Positions 43,426-52,598 are shown, counted from the stretch's first letter. The stretch: 64,000 nucleotides of DNA from Firm-04 sp045591925 (GCA_045591925.1 JAZNTW010000003.1:5039-69038); one strand, 5' to 3'. Program-made: numbers and translations. Notes: generated by a model from the letters alone, not told the origin.

Positions 43426-44625
43426 ATGAAGTGTCCGCATTGTCGCGCTGATGTAGCGGATAAATTTTCATTCTGTCCGCAGTGTGGCGCAGCGGTCCGT
43501 ACAGAAACAGGCAAAGTAATTCGTCCGGACGGCACACGCAGAATTGTAAATACAGTCTTGATCGGCGTACTTGTCGCAAATGTCATCGGCGGTGCATTTC
43601 TGATTCGCGGAATCCAGAAAAAGAATCAGACCGCACCGGATACCATGATCGAGGAATTACAGGCTGAGGAAACAACAACCGAGAAAACCACCGAAGCCCC
43701 GAAAGAACCCGAAACCGAAAAGACAACGAAAGCAACCACGACTGAAAAAGAAAAAACCACTGAGAAAACAACCACCACAAAAAAATCCACAACAACCAAA
43801 GCAACCACAACAACAGTCAAAGAAACCAAAGAAACAACCACAAAGAAAACAGCAGCAACAACGAAGAAAACCGAAAAAGCAACTACAAAGAAAACAACAA
43901 CCACGAAAAAAACCACACAGAAAACCACCGGAAAAACAACAAAGAAAACAGCCTCAAAAACAACAACCAAAACAACCGCGCAGCAGCAAGTACAACAACC
44001 GCAGCAGCCACAGCAGCCGCAAGAGCCTGTACAAAGCACAAGCTCATCTGATTATTATGCAACAATCGGCGCAGCGCCGTTTGTCTGCGGAAATAATGGC
44101 GACCCGTTCCTGCTGCCCGGACTCTATACAAAAGCGTCCAACAATGACGGCAAAGCATTGAGCGAGGCAGATGCCAAGCAGGCAATGCTCGATCTTCCGA
44201 TCAACTGGGGAAATGATGCCGATATTTTCTGCGGCACAACGCCGGATAACAATGGTACATCAAACTCAACCTATCGCTATATTGCCAATGCGTTTCCGGT
44301 TCCGGGCTTCGCTGACCTGCAAATGCCGGCTGCGGTTGATTTGTATATTCACAACGGCAGCGCAGCACACGGCAATCATTTGCGTGCGATCGACTACCGC
44401 TTTGGCAATCACCCCGATTACCACGGTCCTTACATCTGGACTCATGATGAAATCAAATACTATTTTACAGCCTTAACAGACTATGTAGATACACTTTACG
44501 GCGGTCATGAAGTAATCGACGACAGCACGCTGGCTCATTACCGCTATCAGAACGGCGCGCTCGATATCGGATATTACCAGAAAAACGGCAAATATATCCT
44601 TTGGATCTCGCGCTCTAACGATTGA
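43426..44625 (+). CDS. Zinc-ribbon membrane protein with Thr/Lys-rich stalk and extracellular domain
   Basis: A 399-residue protein: cytosolic zinc ribbon (MKCPHCRADVADKFSFCPQCG), one helix (~48-65, NTVLIGVLVANVIGGAFLI), a ~130-residue low-complexity stalk of Thr, Lys and Glu (repeats of TTKKT), a short Gln/Pro patch and a ~180-residue C-terminal domain (TIGAAPFVCGNNGDPFLLPG ... YYQKNGKYILWISRSND) that I do not recognise. ATG 43426 follows AGAGGAGG. Probably cotranscribed with the LRAT-like gene 18 bases downstream. Confidence 0.72.
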   Translation: MKCPHCRADVADKFSFCPQCGAAVRTETGKVIRPDGTRRIVNTVLIGVLVANVIGGAFLIRGIQKKNQTAPDTMIEELQAEETTTEKTTEAPKEPETEKTTKATTTEKEKTTEKTTTTKKSTTTKATTTTVKETKETTTKKTAATTKKTEKATTKKTTTTKKTTQKTTGKTTKKTASKTTTKTTAQQQVQQPQQPQQPQEPVQSTSSSDYYATIGAAPFVCGNNGDPFLLPGLYTKASNNDGKALSEADAKQAMLDLPINWGNDADIFCGTTPDNNGTSNSTYRYIANAFPVPGFADLQMPAAVDLYIHNGSAAHGNHLRAIDYRFGNHPDYHGPYIWTHDEIKYYFTALTDYVDTLYGGHEVIDDSTLAHYRYQNGALDIGYYQKNGKYILWISRSND

Positions 44626-44643
44626 CTTCGCAGGAGGTAACAT

Positions 44644-45519
44644 ATGGAATTCTGGGACGCCGTCAGCCGTGGCATGGATCGTCTCGCAAATAAACTCGAT
44701 TCCCTTTCCGAAACCTATCAGACGCAGCATTCAGATACCGGTTTCACCATTATGGATAAGGATTACTGTTGGGAAGATTTGGATTATTCGTCCGCTTATA
44801 CATTGCAGCGCCACGTTGTAACAGGTGAATGCCGTATCGTTGATCAGTACGGTCAGATTGTCGATCGCGGTACGCAGCAGGAGCTTGAACAATCCATGAT
44901 TCGCCGCGCAGCACGTGCGGAAGCGTTTCGAGATGCAGGCGGTGTTACGGTCGGAACAGATTTTATGAATCCGTTTCCGAACAGCACAGTCCCCTTTTCG
45001 GGAATGCAGCCCGTACAGGCGCAATACGGTGATATCATCGGCGTTGTACGGCATGGCGGCACTTACGTCCACTACGGCATCTACGTCAGCGACACCTGCA
45101 TTGTGCATTATAATATTCCGGCAAGCAAAACCATCGGACACGCGACAGTTCATGCAACAGATTTGCGGAATTTCCTGCGTGACGATTCGGAATACTTTAT
45201 TCTGGATTTTCCGAAGCCCTATGTTCCGCCGGTCGCGCTCGGCAATCTCAGCAGTACACCGCATATCAACAGCTATTCCGAGGAGCTTGCCCGTTCCTTA
45301 CAGCAGACATACGGTTATCACTTGTATACACCGGAGGAGACTGTCGCACGCGCGCGTTCCCGTCTGGGCGAAACAAGCTATAATATTCTGACAAATAATT
45401 GCGAGCACTTTGCAATCTGGTGTAAAACCGGTGTCAGCGAATCGCTGCAAGTGAACAATATGCTCGGCTCTCTGCTGAATAATCAGCGCTGGCAATTCCG
45501 AAAGCCTGCATATCGCTGA
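44644..45519 (+). CDS. LRAT-like (NlpC/P60 superfamily) domain protein
   Basis: A 291-residue protein. The LRAT-type catalytic elements are clear: YGDIIGVVRHGGTYVHYGIYVSD with the catalytic His, and YNILTNNCEHFAIWCKTG with the catalytic Cys in NNCEHFA. Family members are thiol acyltransferases or hydrolases. The N-terminal ~130 residues are helical and unassigned. GGAGG ribosome site; follows the zinc-ribbon gene closely. Substrate unknown; no signal peptide is seen, so it is probably cytosolic. Confidence 0.85.
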   Translation: MEFWDAVSRGMDRLANKLDSLSETYQTQHSDTGFTIMDKDYCWEDLDYSSAYTLQRHVVTGECRIVDQYGQIVDRGTQQELEQSMIRRAARAEAFRDAGGVTVGTDFMNPFPNSTVPFSGMQPVQAQYGDIIGVVRHGGTYVHYGIYVSDTCIVHYNIPASKTIGHATVHATDLRNFLRDDSEYFILDFPKPYVPPVALGNLSSTPHINSYSEELARSLQQTYGYHLYTPEETVARARSRLGETSYNILTNNCEHFAIWCKTGVSESLQVNNMLGSLLNNQRWQFRKPAYR

Positions 45520-45581
45520 AATACAAGGATTCCCGGCAGACATCAGCCTGTCGGGAATTTCTGTCCGAATCTGGAGGAATC

Positions 45582-46166
45582 ATGCAAATCGAAGGCATTT
45601 CAACCGCAATCACGCTGATTCGCAGCAACAGACGCTCACTGGCAGCGGAAATCCTGCCGGATGGCAGCGTCACAGTACGCGCACCGCAAAAAATGCCGTT
45701 GCATGACATCGAGCGTTTTCTGACCGAAAAAGCGGCTGCGATTGAGCTTCATGTGCAGAAACGGCTGGTGCAGAATCAGCAGCTTGCCACACTCCCACCG
45801 TTCTCACAGCAGGATATCCGCAATATGGCGCAGCGTGCAGCTGAAATCATTCCGCAGCGCGTTGCCTATTATGCAGATATCATCGGCGTGACCTATGGGC
45901 GTATCACCATCCGAAATCAAAAAACAAGATGGGGCAGCTGCACTGCGGAGGAAAACCTCAATTTCAACTGCCTGTTAATGGCTGCGCCGCCGGAAGTGCT
46001 TGACAGCGTGATTGTCCATGAATTGTGTCACAGACTGTACGCAAACCACGGGAAGCAATTTTACGCGGCAGTATACCATGCGTTTCCCGATTATGACCGC
46101 TGCAATCAATGGCTGAAGCAGAACGGAAGTCTGCTCATCCGACGAATGGAATGCGGTTTATCATAA
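45582..46166 (+). CDS. YgjP-like metallopeptidase domain protein
   Basis: A 194-residue protein with the zinc motif VIVHELCHRLYANHGKQFY (HExxH plus downstream His) preceded by the family signature IRNQKTRWGSCTAEENLNFN. It belongs to the YgjP/UPF0758-type DUF45 M48-like proteins. Substrate unknown. GGAGG precedes the ATG; rsmD follows after 40 bases. Confidence 0.9.
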   Translation: MQIEGISTAITLIRSNRRSLAAEILPDGSVTVRAPQKMPLHDIERFLTEKAAAIELHVQKRLVQNQQLATLPPFSQQDIRNMAQRAAEIIPQRVAYYADIIGVTYGRITIRNQKTRWGSCTAEENLNFNCLLMAAPPEVLDSVIVHELCHRLYANHGKQFYAAVYHAFPDYDRCNQWLKQNGSLLIRRMECGLS

Positions 46167-46206
46167 AGTCATACAGCAAGAAAAAACCATGAAAAAGGAG
46201 AACCAT

Positions 46207-46758
46207 ATGCGTGTTATCACCGGAACAGCGCGCGGCAGACGCCTGATTACACCGGAGGGCTTCGATACCCGTCCAACTACAGATAAGGTCAAGGAGGCAA
46301 TCTGCTCCTCTCTGCAATTTGAATTTCCCGGCGCAAATATCATTGATTTGTTCGCAGGCAGCGGACAAATGGCAATCGAAGCACTCAGCCGCGGCGCAGC
46401 CCGTGCAACATTCATCGACGCCGACCAGCGCGCAATCAACTGTATCCGACAGAACATCAAGAACTGTGGCTTTGCAGATCAGGCAACGATTCTCAAATCG
46501 GATGCCATCAGTTTCTTGCAGCGCACAACAGAGCGTTTTGACATTGCGTTCCTCGATCCACCCTATCATCAGGATATTTTACCGCAAGTTCTTCCAATAC
46601 TCGCGGAAAAAATGCAAGAAAACGGCATAATCGTCTGCGAACATGAACCAGAATGCAAATTATCTCAGAGAATTCTGAATTTTGACTTGCAAAAGCAGAA
46701 AAAATATGGTAAAATAATAATAAGTGTTTACCGGAATCCCGATATAGATACGGAATGA
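46207..46758 (+). CDS. rsmD: 16S rRNA (guanine966-N2)-methyltransferase
   Basis: A 183-residue methyltransferase. Signature blocks: MRVITGTARGRRLITP, RPTTDKVKEAICSSL, VIDLFAGSGQMAIEALSRGA-like (IIDLFAGSGQMAIEAL) and the catalytic DPPY in IAFLDPPYHQD. Start ATG 46207 is 6 bases after AAAGGAG; ATG 46189 lies upstream of that site and is not used. coaD follows, the usual pairing. Confidence 0.94.
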   Translation: MRVITGTARGRRLITPEGFDTRPTTDKVKEAICSSLQFEFPGANIIDLFAGSGQMAIEALSRGAARATFIDADQRAINCIRQNIKNCGFADQATILKSDAISFLQRTTERFDIAFLDPPYHQDILPQVLPILAEKMQENGIIVCEHEPECKLSQRILNFDLQKQKKYGKIIISVYRNPDIDTE

Positions 46759-46818
46759 TGCCGGCACAGCACGGTCGGCGCAGAGAATCTCTGGCGCAAA
46801 GCAGAAAGGACATCGAAC

Positions 46819-47412
46819 ATGAGTGAACATCAACGCCGTTTAGCGGTCTGTCCCGGCAGCTTCGATCCGGTTACGTTCGGACATCTGGATATCATCAGCA
46901 GAGCCACAAAGCTCTTTGATAAGGTGATCGTCCTTGTTTCCGCGAATCTCGATAAGCGTCCTGCATTCACGCTTACGGAGCGTCTGCTCATGATCGAAAA
47001 AGTCACGACAGGCTTTGATAATATCGTCATTGACATTTTGGAGGATGAGCTGCTTGCGGATTATGTCCGCAGAGTTGGTGCCCATGCAATCGTAAAGGGT
47101 CTGCGCGCTGTCACAGACTTTGAATACGAATTCCAGATGGCGCTCGGTAATAAAAAGCTGGTTCCCAGTGCAGAAACCGTATTCCTCACAACTGCAGCGG
47201 AGAATATGTATCTCAGCTCCAGTATTGTCAAGCAGATCGCCACGCTCGGCGGCGATATCAGCAGCTTTGTTCCGGCAGACATTCTCCCCGTCATCGCAGA
47301 GCGACTGCGCAAACCACAGAATCAATCACCTTTCGGAAAAGTTGCCACCGCGCAGGAAATCCGACAGGTGCAGCAATTTGTAAACGCAATCGGAAAGGAA
47401 GATTCAGAATGA
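46819..47412 (+). CDS. coaD: Phosphopantetheine adenylyltransferase
   Basis: A 197-residue enzyme of CoA synthesis that adenylates 4'-phosphopantetheine. Nucleotidyltransferase motif AVCPGSFDPVTFGHLDII (T-x-G-H), VKGLRAVTDFEYEFQMA and the ISSTxVR-like YLSSSIVKQIA. The C-terminal ~35 residues exceed the usual ~160. Overlaps the next gene by ATGA. Confidence 0.95.
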   Translation: MSEHQRRLAVCPGSFDPVTFGHLDIISRATKLFDKVIVLVSANLDKRPAFTLTERLLMIEKVTTGFDNIVIDILEDELLADYVRRVGAHAIVKGLRAVTDFEYEFQMALGNKKLVPSAETVFLTTAAENMYLSSSIVKQIATLGGDISSFVPADILPVIAERLRKPQNQSPFGKVATAQEIRQVQQFVNAIGKEDSE

Positions 47413-47852
47413 GTATATTTGATGTTCTTGACGAAATGGATGACCTTCTTGACAATGCGAAGGTATTTCCGTTCGCCGCACATAAGATCGTCATTGACGG
47501 CGACCGTTTCCGTGAGCTTGTCAACGATATCCGCCTCAATATGCCGAAAGAAATGAAGCGCGCACAGACCATCGACTATGACTGCGACCGCATCATGAAA
47601 GAAGCACAGGCAAATGCGGAAAAAATTATCCGCGGTGCTGAGGAGCGTGCCAAGGCACTTGTTTCGGAAAATTCCATCGTTGAAGAAGCGAAGAAACGCG
47701 CACACGAAATCCTTGCAAAAACAAAGACCAAGTGTGAGGATACCAAGGAAGCAACCACTTCTTTCGTGCTGCAATCCTTGACTGCGACCGAAACAAAGCT
47801 CGGTCAGCTGTTACAGGATATCAAGCGTGAGAAAAGCACTTGGGAAAAATAA
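47409..47852 (+). CDS. Coiled-coil protein linked to coaD, unknown function
   Basis: A 147-residue acidic/basic helical protein. MSIFDVLDEMDDLLDNAKVFPFAAHKIVIDGDRFRELVNDIRLNMP is typical of short proteins found next to coaD in Clostridia; residues ~60-105 predict a coiled coil (IMKEAQANAEKIIRGAEERAKAL). No catalytic motif. Some databases label such proteins ATPase, without visible basis here. Overlaps coaD by 4 bases and the VanZ gene by 13. Confidence 0.75.
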   Translation: MSIFDVLDEMDDLLDNAKVFPFAAHKIVIDGDRFRELVNDIRLNMPKEMKRAQTIDYDCDRIMKEAQANAEKIIRGAEERAKALVSENSIVEEAKKRAHEILAKTKTKCEDTKEATTSFVLQSLTATETKLGQLLQDIKREKSTWEK

Positions 47853-48394
47853 ACCGCAAAACGGCAATCCTTACGTGTCTGATTCTTCTGACACTGCTCT
47901 GGATGGGTGTCATATTCTGGTTTTCGGCGCAGGTTGCAGATAAATCCAGCAGCATGAGCGGAAGCCTGCTGAACTCGCTTCTGGCGGCAATCATTCCGCA
48001 TTGGGAGAAGCGTACAGCAGCCGAGCAGCAGTCTATTTTTGATGGTCTGCACACGATATTTCGCAAATGCGGTCATTTGTCCGAGTATGCCATTCTTGGC
48101 GGTCTCCTTGCCGCAACAGCAAGACAGTTCCGAATAAATATATCAAAGAGCCGGCAGGCAGTCACAAAAGAAGTGATCATTCTGCCGGCGTTTTGTGCGT
48201 TGCTTTATGCGTGCAGTGACGAGCTTCATCAGCATTTTGTTCCGGGCAGAAGCTGTGAGCTGCGCGACATCTGTATTGACTTTGTCGGCGCACTGCTCGG
48301 TATCCTGCTGCTGACTGCCGCTGCCCTACTGCGTCGTCGAAAGACCGTGCTCAATGCCGCAAAAAACAGCAACAAAAAACCACGGAATTCTTAA
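47840..48394 (+). CDS. VanZ-family membrane protein
   Basis: A 184-residue protein with ~four helices: LTCLILLTLLWMGVIFWFSAQ, GHLSEYAILGGLLAATARQ, LPAFCALLYACSDELHQHFVPGR and ICIDFVGALLGILLLTAAALL. The FxxSAQ, H-x-x-x-Y and DE-HQ-F-PGR motifs are those of VanZ proteins. The role outside teicoplanin resistance is unclear. Start is TTG 47840 because in-frame stops lie just upstream. Confidence 0.88.
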   Translation: MGKINRKTAILTCLILLTLLWMGVIFWFSAQVADKSSSMSGSLLNSLLAAIIPHWEKRTAAEQQSIFDGLHTIFRKCGHLSEYAILGGLLAATARQFRINISKSRQAVTKEVIILPAFCALLYACSDELHQHFVPGRSCELRDICIDFVGALLGILLLTAAALLRRRKTVLNAAKNSNKKPRNS

Positions 48395-48412
48395 GATGAC
48401 TGGTCATAAAGA

Positions 48413-48450
48413 AGCATAACCCGTAAAGAATGTCTTCACGGGTTATGTTT
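48413..48450. terminator. Bidirectional terminator
   Basis: CATAACCCGT.AAG/CTT.ACGGGTTATG stem between convergent vanZ and hydrolase genes. Confidence 0.82.
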
Positions 48451-48475
48451 ATATCTGACCGATTAATATTGGAAT

Positions 48476-49573
48476 TTACACGCCCAGTTCATCAAGAAAA
48501 TCGTTGATGATATCACCACATTCTTCGGGTTTCTGCTCATAAATCATATGGTCTCCGCCCAGGCAGATGAGCTGGCAATTACCCATTTTATCAAGATAAG
48601 GAAGCAACACAGAGGTTCTCAATTCCTCGCTTTGTTCCAATAATTTTGTAACTCTTTCATCTGTTGGATTCTCATTCCATGCTTCGCCAAGTTTGTTGAT
48701 TTCTTTCTGTCGATTAATCCACTTGATGTAATCGACATAATCATCCCTTTTCTCAAATCCCCAGCCTGCACATATGTAAAGCTTCGGCACATCATTGGTA
48801 ACAATTTCCTTAAATGCTTTTTGTCCGTTGCTTGGGGTATTCGCACTTTCAGACAATTGTGCAATCGAACCCATATTTCTTATACTTAATGCATCGCCAA
48901 GGTATTGTTCATTTGGGGTGTAATTGTCTGGATACAGATAGAAATCGTATCTCAACGCATATCTGCTGAATCCCAAATTCATCAGGGAAGCTATCGCATA
49001 ATCTGCCCATGTACTTGCGTATTCATCTTCGTCGCCCACATAAGCATTTTCTGAAAGTTGTGTGCCATCTACGAAAACAACTGCTTCAATTTCCTCAGGA
49101 TACTTTGATACCCAATGCGTTGCATATACACCGCCAATAGAATGCGGCATGAGAATATATGGTCCTTCTAATCCGGAGTTTTTCAGAGCTTTTCTGTAAT
49201 CTTCAACGATATACTCCAATGTCATCTCGTTGTTTGTATCATCGCTCAGTCCATAACCAGCCCTATCTACAAAGACAACCAGATTGTCTTCTTCCAGGCA
49301 TGCAGTCATTTGTCTCATAGATACTGAGCAGTCTCCCATTCCGAGTCCTGCCATAGCCACAATAGTGTGTTTTCCATCTTCCTTGCCGAATTTAGCGACA
49401 TTGAGAGAATAATCTCCAACAGAAACCGGATTGTAAAGGTTGTTTTGTTGTAAAACATCAAGCTCCTTATTGGTTTTTACATGATGAACAATGTATGTCA
49501 CAACAGTAAATACAAGTAAAACCGCAAGAAGTATGAGCATGATTTTGCCTACAATCTTCCGTACTTTATTCAT
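48476..49573 (-). CDS. Alpha/beta hydrolase with N-terminal membrane anchor
   Basis: A 365-residue protein: helix at ~10-32, then an alpha/beta-hydrolase fold with AMAGLGMGDCS (oxyanion region), VVFVDRAGYGLSD, nucleophile Ser in LMPHSIGGVYA, Asp in VVFVDGTQLS or later, and His in LGGDHMIYEQKP. Ester or lipid substrate cannot be stated. Codon and base use are more AT-rich than the flanking genes, and it has its own promoter and terminators, so it may be an acquired single-gene insertion between vanZ and groEL. Confidence 0.85.
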   Translation of the reverse strand: MNKVRKIVGKIMLILLAVLLVFTVVTYIVHHVKTNKELDVLQQNNLYNPVSVGDYSLNVAKFGKEDGKHTIVAMAGLGMGDCSVSMRQMTACLEEDNLVVFVDRAGYGLSDDTNNEMTLEYIVEDYRKALKNSGLEGPYILMPHSIGGVYATHWVSKYPEEIEAVVFVDGTQLSENAYVGDEDEYASTWADYAIASLMNLGFSRYALRYDFYLYPDNYTPNEQYLGDALSIRNMGSIAQLSESANTPSNGQKAFKEIVTNDVPKLYICAGWGFEKRDDYVDYIKWINRQKEINKLGEAWNENPTDERVTKLLEQSEELRTSVLLPYLDKMGNCQLICLGGDHMIYEQKPEECGDIINDFLDELGV

Positions 49574-49614
49574 TGCAATAAATCTCCGTCAGATTCTTAT
49601 TTGTTGTTAAGCTG

Positions 49615-49643
49615 ATTATAACATGTTTTTTGTATAAAGTCAA
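49615..49643 (-). promoter_or_regulatory. Sigma-A promoter of the hydrolase gene
   Basis: Minus strand: TTGACT, 17 bp, TATAAT. Confidence 0.82.
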
Positions 49644-49661
49644 TGATATAAGCAACGCAAA

Positions 49662-49697
49662 GCCACTTTTGACATGAATATCAAAAGTGGCTTTGTA
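49662..49697 (-). terminator. Terminator after groEL
   Basis: AAAGCCACTTTTGA/TCAAAAGTGGCTTT stem, almost the same stem sequence as the terminator at 15179. Confidence 0.85.
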
Positions 49698-49750
49698 ATA
49701 CTTCTTTATTACTACCCGACTTAGCAATTCCGTGGTTTCGTGTTTTATAA

Positions 49751-51376
49751 TCAATAATCCATGCCACCAGCAGGCATAGCAGGTGCAGCCGGAAGCGGCT
49801 CCTTGATATCGGTGACAAGGCTCTCGGTGGTCAGCACCATAGCAGCAACGGAAGCCGCGTTTTCCAGTGCAGAACGAGTAACCTTAGTCGGGTCAACGAT
49901 ACCGGCAGAAATCATATCCACATACTCCTCAGAGTACGCATTGAAGCCATAGCCAGCCTTATTTGCACGCTTGATATTCTCAATGATGACAGAACCCTCA
50001 AGACCTGCATTTGCTGCGATCTGACGAATCGGCTCCTCCAGTGCGCGGAGAATAATCTTCGCACCGGTCTTTTCATCGCCCTCCAGCGTCTCAACGAGCT
50101 TGGAGACAGCGTCAGCAGCGTTCAGCAGTGCAACACCGCCGCCTGCAACAATGCCTTCCTCGACAGCAGCCTTGGTTGCAGCGAGCGCATCCTCAACGCG
50201 GAGCTTCTTTTCTTTCATTTCGATCTCAGTCGGAGCGCCAACCTTGATAACAGCAACGCCGCCAACGAGCTTTGCAAGACGCTCCTGCAGCTTTTCGCGG
50301 TCGAAATCAGAGGTCGAATTCTCGATCTCGGAACGAATCTGTGCAACTCTTGCCTGAATTGCAGCGGACTCGCCTGCGCCGTCAACAATGATGGTGTTCT
50401 CCTTGGAAATGACAATCTGACGCGCACGGCCGAGCTGTGTGAGCTGGGTATCCTTCAGTTCAAGACCCAGATCAGCGGTAATAACCTCACCACCGGTCAG
50501 TGTTGCGATATCCTTGAGCATTTCCTTGCGGCGATCACCGAAGCCCGGAGCTTTGATTGCAGCACACTTGAATGTACCACGGAGGTTGTTCAAGATGAGT
50601 GTCGTCAAAGCCTCGCCCTCGACATCCTCAGCGATGATAACCAGACGCTTGCCACTCTGGACAATCTGCTCAAGCAGCGGCAGGATCTCCTGAATGCTCG
50701 AAATCTTCTTGTCTGTGATCAGCAGGAATGCGTCGTCGTAGACAGCCTCCATCTTATCGGTATCGGTGACCATATACGGGCTAACATAGCCACGGTCAAA
50801 CTGCATACCCTCAACAACTTCGCTGTAGGTTTCAGCAGTCTTGGACTCCTCGATCGTGATAACGCCGTCCTTGGAGACCTTTTCCATTGCCTCAGCAATC
50901 AGCTTACCGATTGTCTCATCCGCAGAGGAAATCGTTGCGACTCTTGCGATATCCTCGCTGCCGTCAACAGTCTTGGAATTGGACTTTACAGTTTCAACAG
51001 CGGTTGCGACAGCCTTATCCAAGCCCTTTTTCAGGATCATCGGATTTGCGCCTGCTGCAATATTCTTCATACCCTCACGGACGATTGCCTGTGCGAGCAG
51101 GGTTGCGGTTGTCGTACCGTCACCGGCAGCGTCATTTGTCTTGACGGAAACCTCTTTGACGAGCTGTGCGCCCATATTTTCAAATGCGTCCTCAAGCTCG
51201 ATTTCCTTTGCAATGGTCACGCCGTCATTGGTGATCAGCGGTGCGCCGAACTTCTTATCGAGGACAACGTTTCTGCCCTTCGGACCAAGCGTAATCTTGA
51301 CGGTATCCGCCAACTTGTCAATACCGGCTTGCAGCGCCTTTCTAGCTTCCTCACCGTACTTCAGATCTTTTGCCAT
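49751..51376 (-). CDS. groEL: Chaperonin GroEL
   Basis: A 541-residue Hsp60. MAKDLKYGEEARKALQAGIDKLADTV at the start, ATP-binding DGTTTATLLAQ, the signature AAVEEGIVAGGGVALL, and the GGM tail (AMPAGGMDY). Forms the 14-mer folding chamber with GroES. Downstream of groES and controlled by the CIRCE element. Confidence 0.97.
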   Translation of the reverse strand: MAKDLKYGEEARKALQAGIDKLADTVKITLGPKGRNVVLDKKFGAPLITNDGVTIAKEIELEDAFENMGAQLVKEVSVKTNDAAGDGTTTATLLAQAIVREGMKNIAAGANPMILKKGLDKAVATAVETVKSNSKTVDGSEDIARVATISSADETIGKLIAEAMEKVSKDGVITIEESKTAETYSEVVEGMQFDRGYVSPYMVTDTDKMEAVYDDAFLLITDKKISSIQEILPLLEQIVQSGKRLVIIAEDVEGEALTTLILNNLRGTFKCAAIKAPGFGDRRKEMLKDIATLTGGEVITADLGLELKDTQLTQLGRARQIVISKENTIIVDGAGESAAIQARVAQIRSEIENSTSDFDREKLQERLAKLVGGVAVIKVGAPTEIEMKEKKLRVEDALAATKAAVEEGIVAGGGVALLNAADAVSKLVETLEGDEKTGAKIILRALEEPIRQIAANAGLEGSVIIENIKRANKAGYGFNAYSEEYVDMISAGIVDPTKVTRSALENAASVAAMVLTTESLVTDIKEPLPAAPAMPAGGMDY

Positions 51377-51421
51377 ACTATATAAGCTCCTTTCAGAATC
51401 AGAAAATCAAAAAATCGTATA

Positions 51422-51706
51422 TTACTCAACGATTGCGAGAATATCGCTCTGCTTGACAATCGTATACTCCTGACCGTCCAGCTTAACCTCTGTGCCTGCG
51501 TACTTGCTGAGCAGCACCTTGTTGCCGACCTTGACATACATTGCGATCTCCTTGCCCTCAACGATTCCGCCGGGGCCAACAGCAACGACTTCCGCAATCT
51601 GCGGTTTTTCCTGTGCAGAAGCGGTCAGAATGATGCCGCCCTTTGTGGTTTCTTCAGCCTCCGTCATACGGATCACAACTCTGTCAGCCAAAGGTTTAAT
51701 AGTCAT
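51422..51706 (-). CDS. groES: Co-chaperonin GroES
   Basis: A 94-residue Hsp10: IKPLADRVVIRMTEAEETTKGGIILT with the mobile loop, then VGPGGIVEGKEIAMYVKVGNKVLLSKYAGTEVKLDGQEYTI. First gene of the groESL operon; AGGAGG site upstream on the minus strand. Confidence 0.97.
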   Translation of the reverse strand: MTIKPLADRVVIRMTEAEETTKGGIILTASAQEKPQIAEVVAVGPGGIVEGKEIAMYVKVGNKVLLSKYAGTEVKLDGQEYTIVKQSDILAIVE

Positions 51707-51783
51707 GATAGATTCCTCCTGTTCTATATTCAGAAGCCCGATTATCCGGCTTCCGGTGGTTTAGCACTCTCATCGAGAGAATC

Positions 51784-51810
51784 TTAGCACTCTGTATATC
51801 TGAGTGCTAA
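51784..51810 (-). promoter_or_regulatory. CIRCE operator (HrcA binding)
   Basis: Perfect TTAGCACTC-N9-GAGTGCTAA. A second TTAGCACTC half-site with a degenerate partner lies at 51761-51787, giving a tandem, partly decayed CIRCE. Confidence 0.95.
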
Positions 51811-51814
51811 ATCT

Positions 51815-51842
51815 ATTGTACCATGTTTTAGAAAAAAATCAA
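51815..51842 (-). promoter_or_regulatory. Promoter of groESL
   Basis: Minus strand: TTGATT, 16 bp, TACAAT, immediately upstream of CIRCE so that HrcA would cover the transcription start. Confidence 0.75.
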
Positions 51843-51913
51843 GGGTTTTCTTCATCTTTTCATATTCTTTGTATGTATGCACAAAATTTCGCACAGACCG
51901 CGCAGATTTGTAA

Positions 51914-52417
51914 TCAATATTCTGTCTGCCCGGCACCCATTTCCTGACGAGCTTTTGCAGCATTCCGACGTTTCATTTTGCTGATTCTGCGAATTCCCTT
52001 GGCTGTATTTTGAGACAGCGCAAGCTGCACCGGAATTCTTCTGACAGAATGAAACCGTCTCTCCGGCATCGGCAGTCTGGTATTGACGCCGCATATGCCG
52101 CCAACCATTCCGCAGGGCAAGCTGAACAGCAACAGCATCGGAGAATGCAGCTTGTGGCTCAGAACGCAGACAACGGCATACCAGAACCCCGACAGCAGCA
52201 GTGCCGTCAGCAAGCCGCAGTGCCATCCCCCGCTGCGCAGACGTTTTCCTGCACGATATCCGGCAAGCACACATCCAAGCAGCAGCGGAATCGCAGCCAC
52301 AATCGAATAATATACATAGGATAAATCAATCGCCGTCAGCAGCACCGCGATTGCCAGCATCCCAATAAACGATGCCGGTATTCCGCAAAGCAGCACCGCA
52401 TATACGATTTCACGCAT
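51914..52417 (-). CDS. TIGR04086-type membrane protein
   Basis: A 167-residue protein with four predicted helices (AVLLCGIPASFIGMLAIAVLL; VYYSIVAAIPLLLGCVLAGY; CGLLTALLLSGFWYAVVCVL; MLLLFSLPCGMVGGICGV) and a basic C-terminal tail. The pattern and length fit the TIGR04086/YrzE family of spore formers; function unknown. It is divergent from the Spo0A-like gene, and the 0A boxes lie between their starts. Confidence 0.7.
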   Translation of the reverse strand: MREIVYAVLLCGIPASFIGMLAIAVLLTAIDLSYVYYSIVAAIPLLLGCVLAGYRAGKRLRSGGWHCGLLTALLLSGFWYAVVCVLSHKLHSPMLLLFSLPCGMVGGICGVNTRLPMPERRFHSVRRIPVQLALSQNTAKGIRRISKMKRRNAAKARQEMGAGQTEY

Positions 52418-52476
52418 CCATTTTCACCCCTTTCAGGAATACATATGCAGGCAAATTCAAAAATATTTGCGCCAAA

Positions 52477-52512
52477 TTCGACAAAACCGATAAAACTCGA
52501 CAATATTCGACA
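52477..52512. promoter_or_regulatory. Cluster of three Spo0A (0A) boxes
   Basis: TTCGACA at 52477-52483, CTCGACA at 52496-52502 and TTCGACA at 52506-52512, which read TGTCGAA, TGTCGAG and TGTCGAA on the minus strand; the first extends to TTTTGTCGAATT. TGTCGAA is the core of the Spo0A site. They are spaced 19 and 10 bp apart, about two and one helical turns, and lie just upstream of the -35 box. Confidence 0.75.
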
Positions 52513-52532
52513 TGAATTCGCAAATTCTTCAC

Positions 52533-52562
52533 TTGACACAATGCAGGTTGCTTTGCTATAAT
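52533..52562 (+). promoter_or_regulatory. Promoter of the Spo0A-like gene
   Basis: TTGACA, 18 bp, TGC-TATAAT (extended -10). Confidence 0.8.
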
Positions 52563-52598
52563 GATAAGGCAGATAAAAAAATAAAAAGGAGACGCAAC

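Noticed and set aside
43626..44039. A 137-codon Val/Phe-rich ORF on the minus strand
   Set aside because: It is the reverse complement of the Thr/Lys repeat stalk of the zinc-ribbon protein; low complexity creates the open frame.
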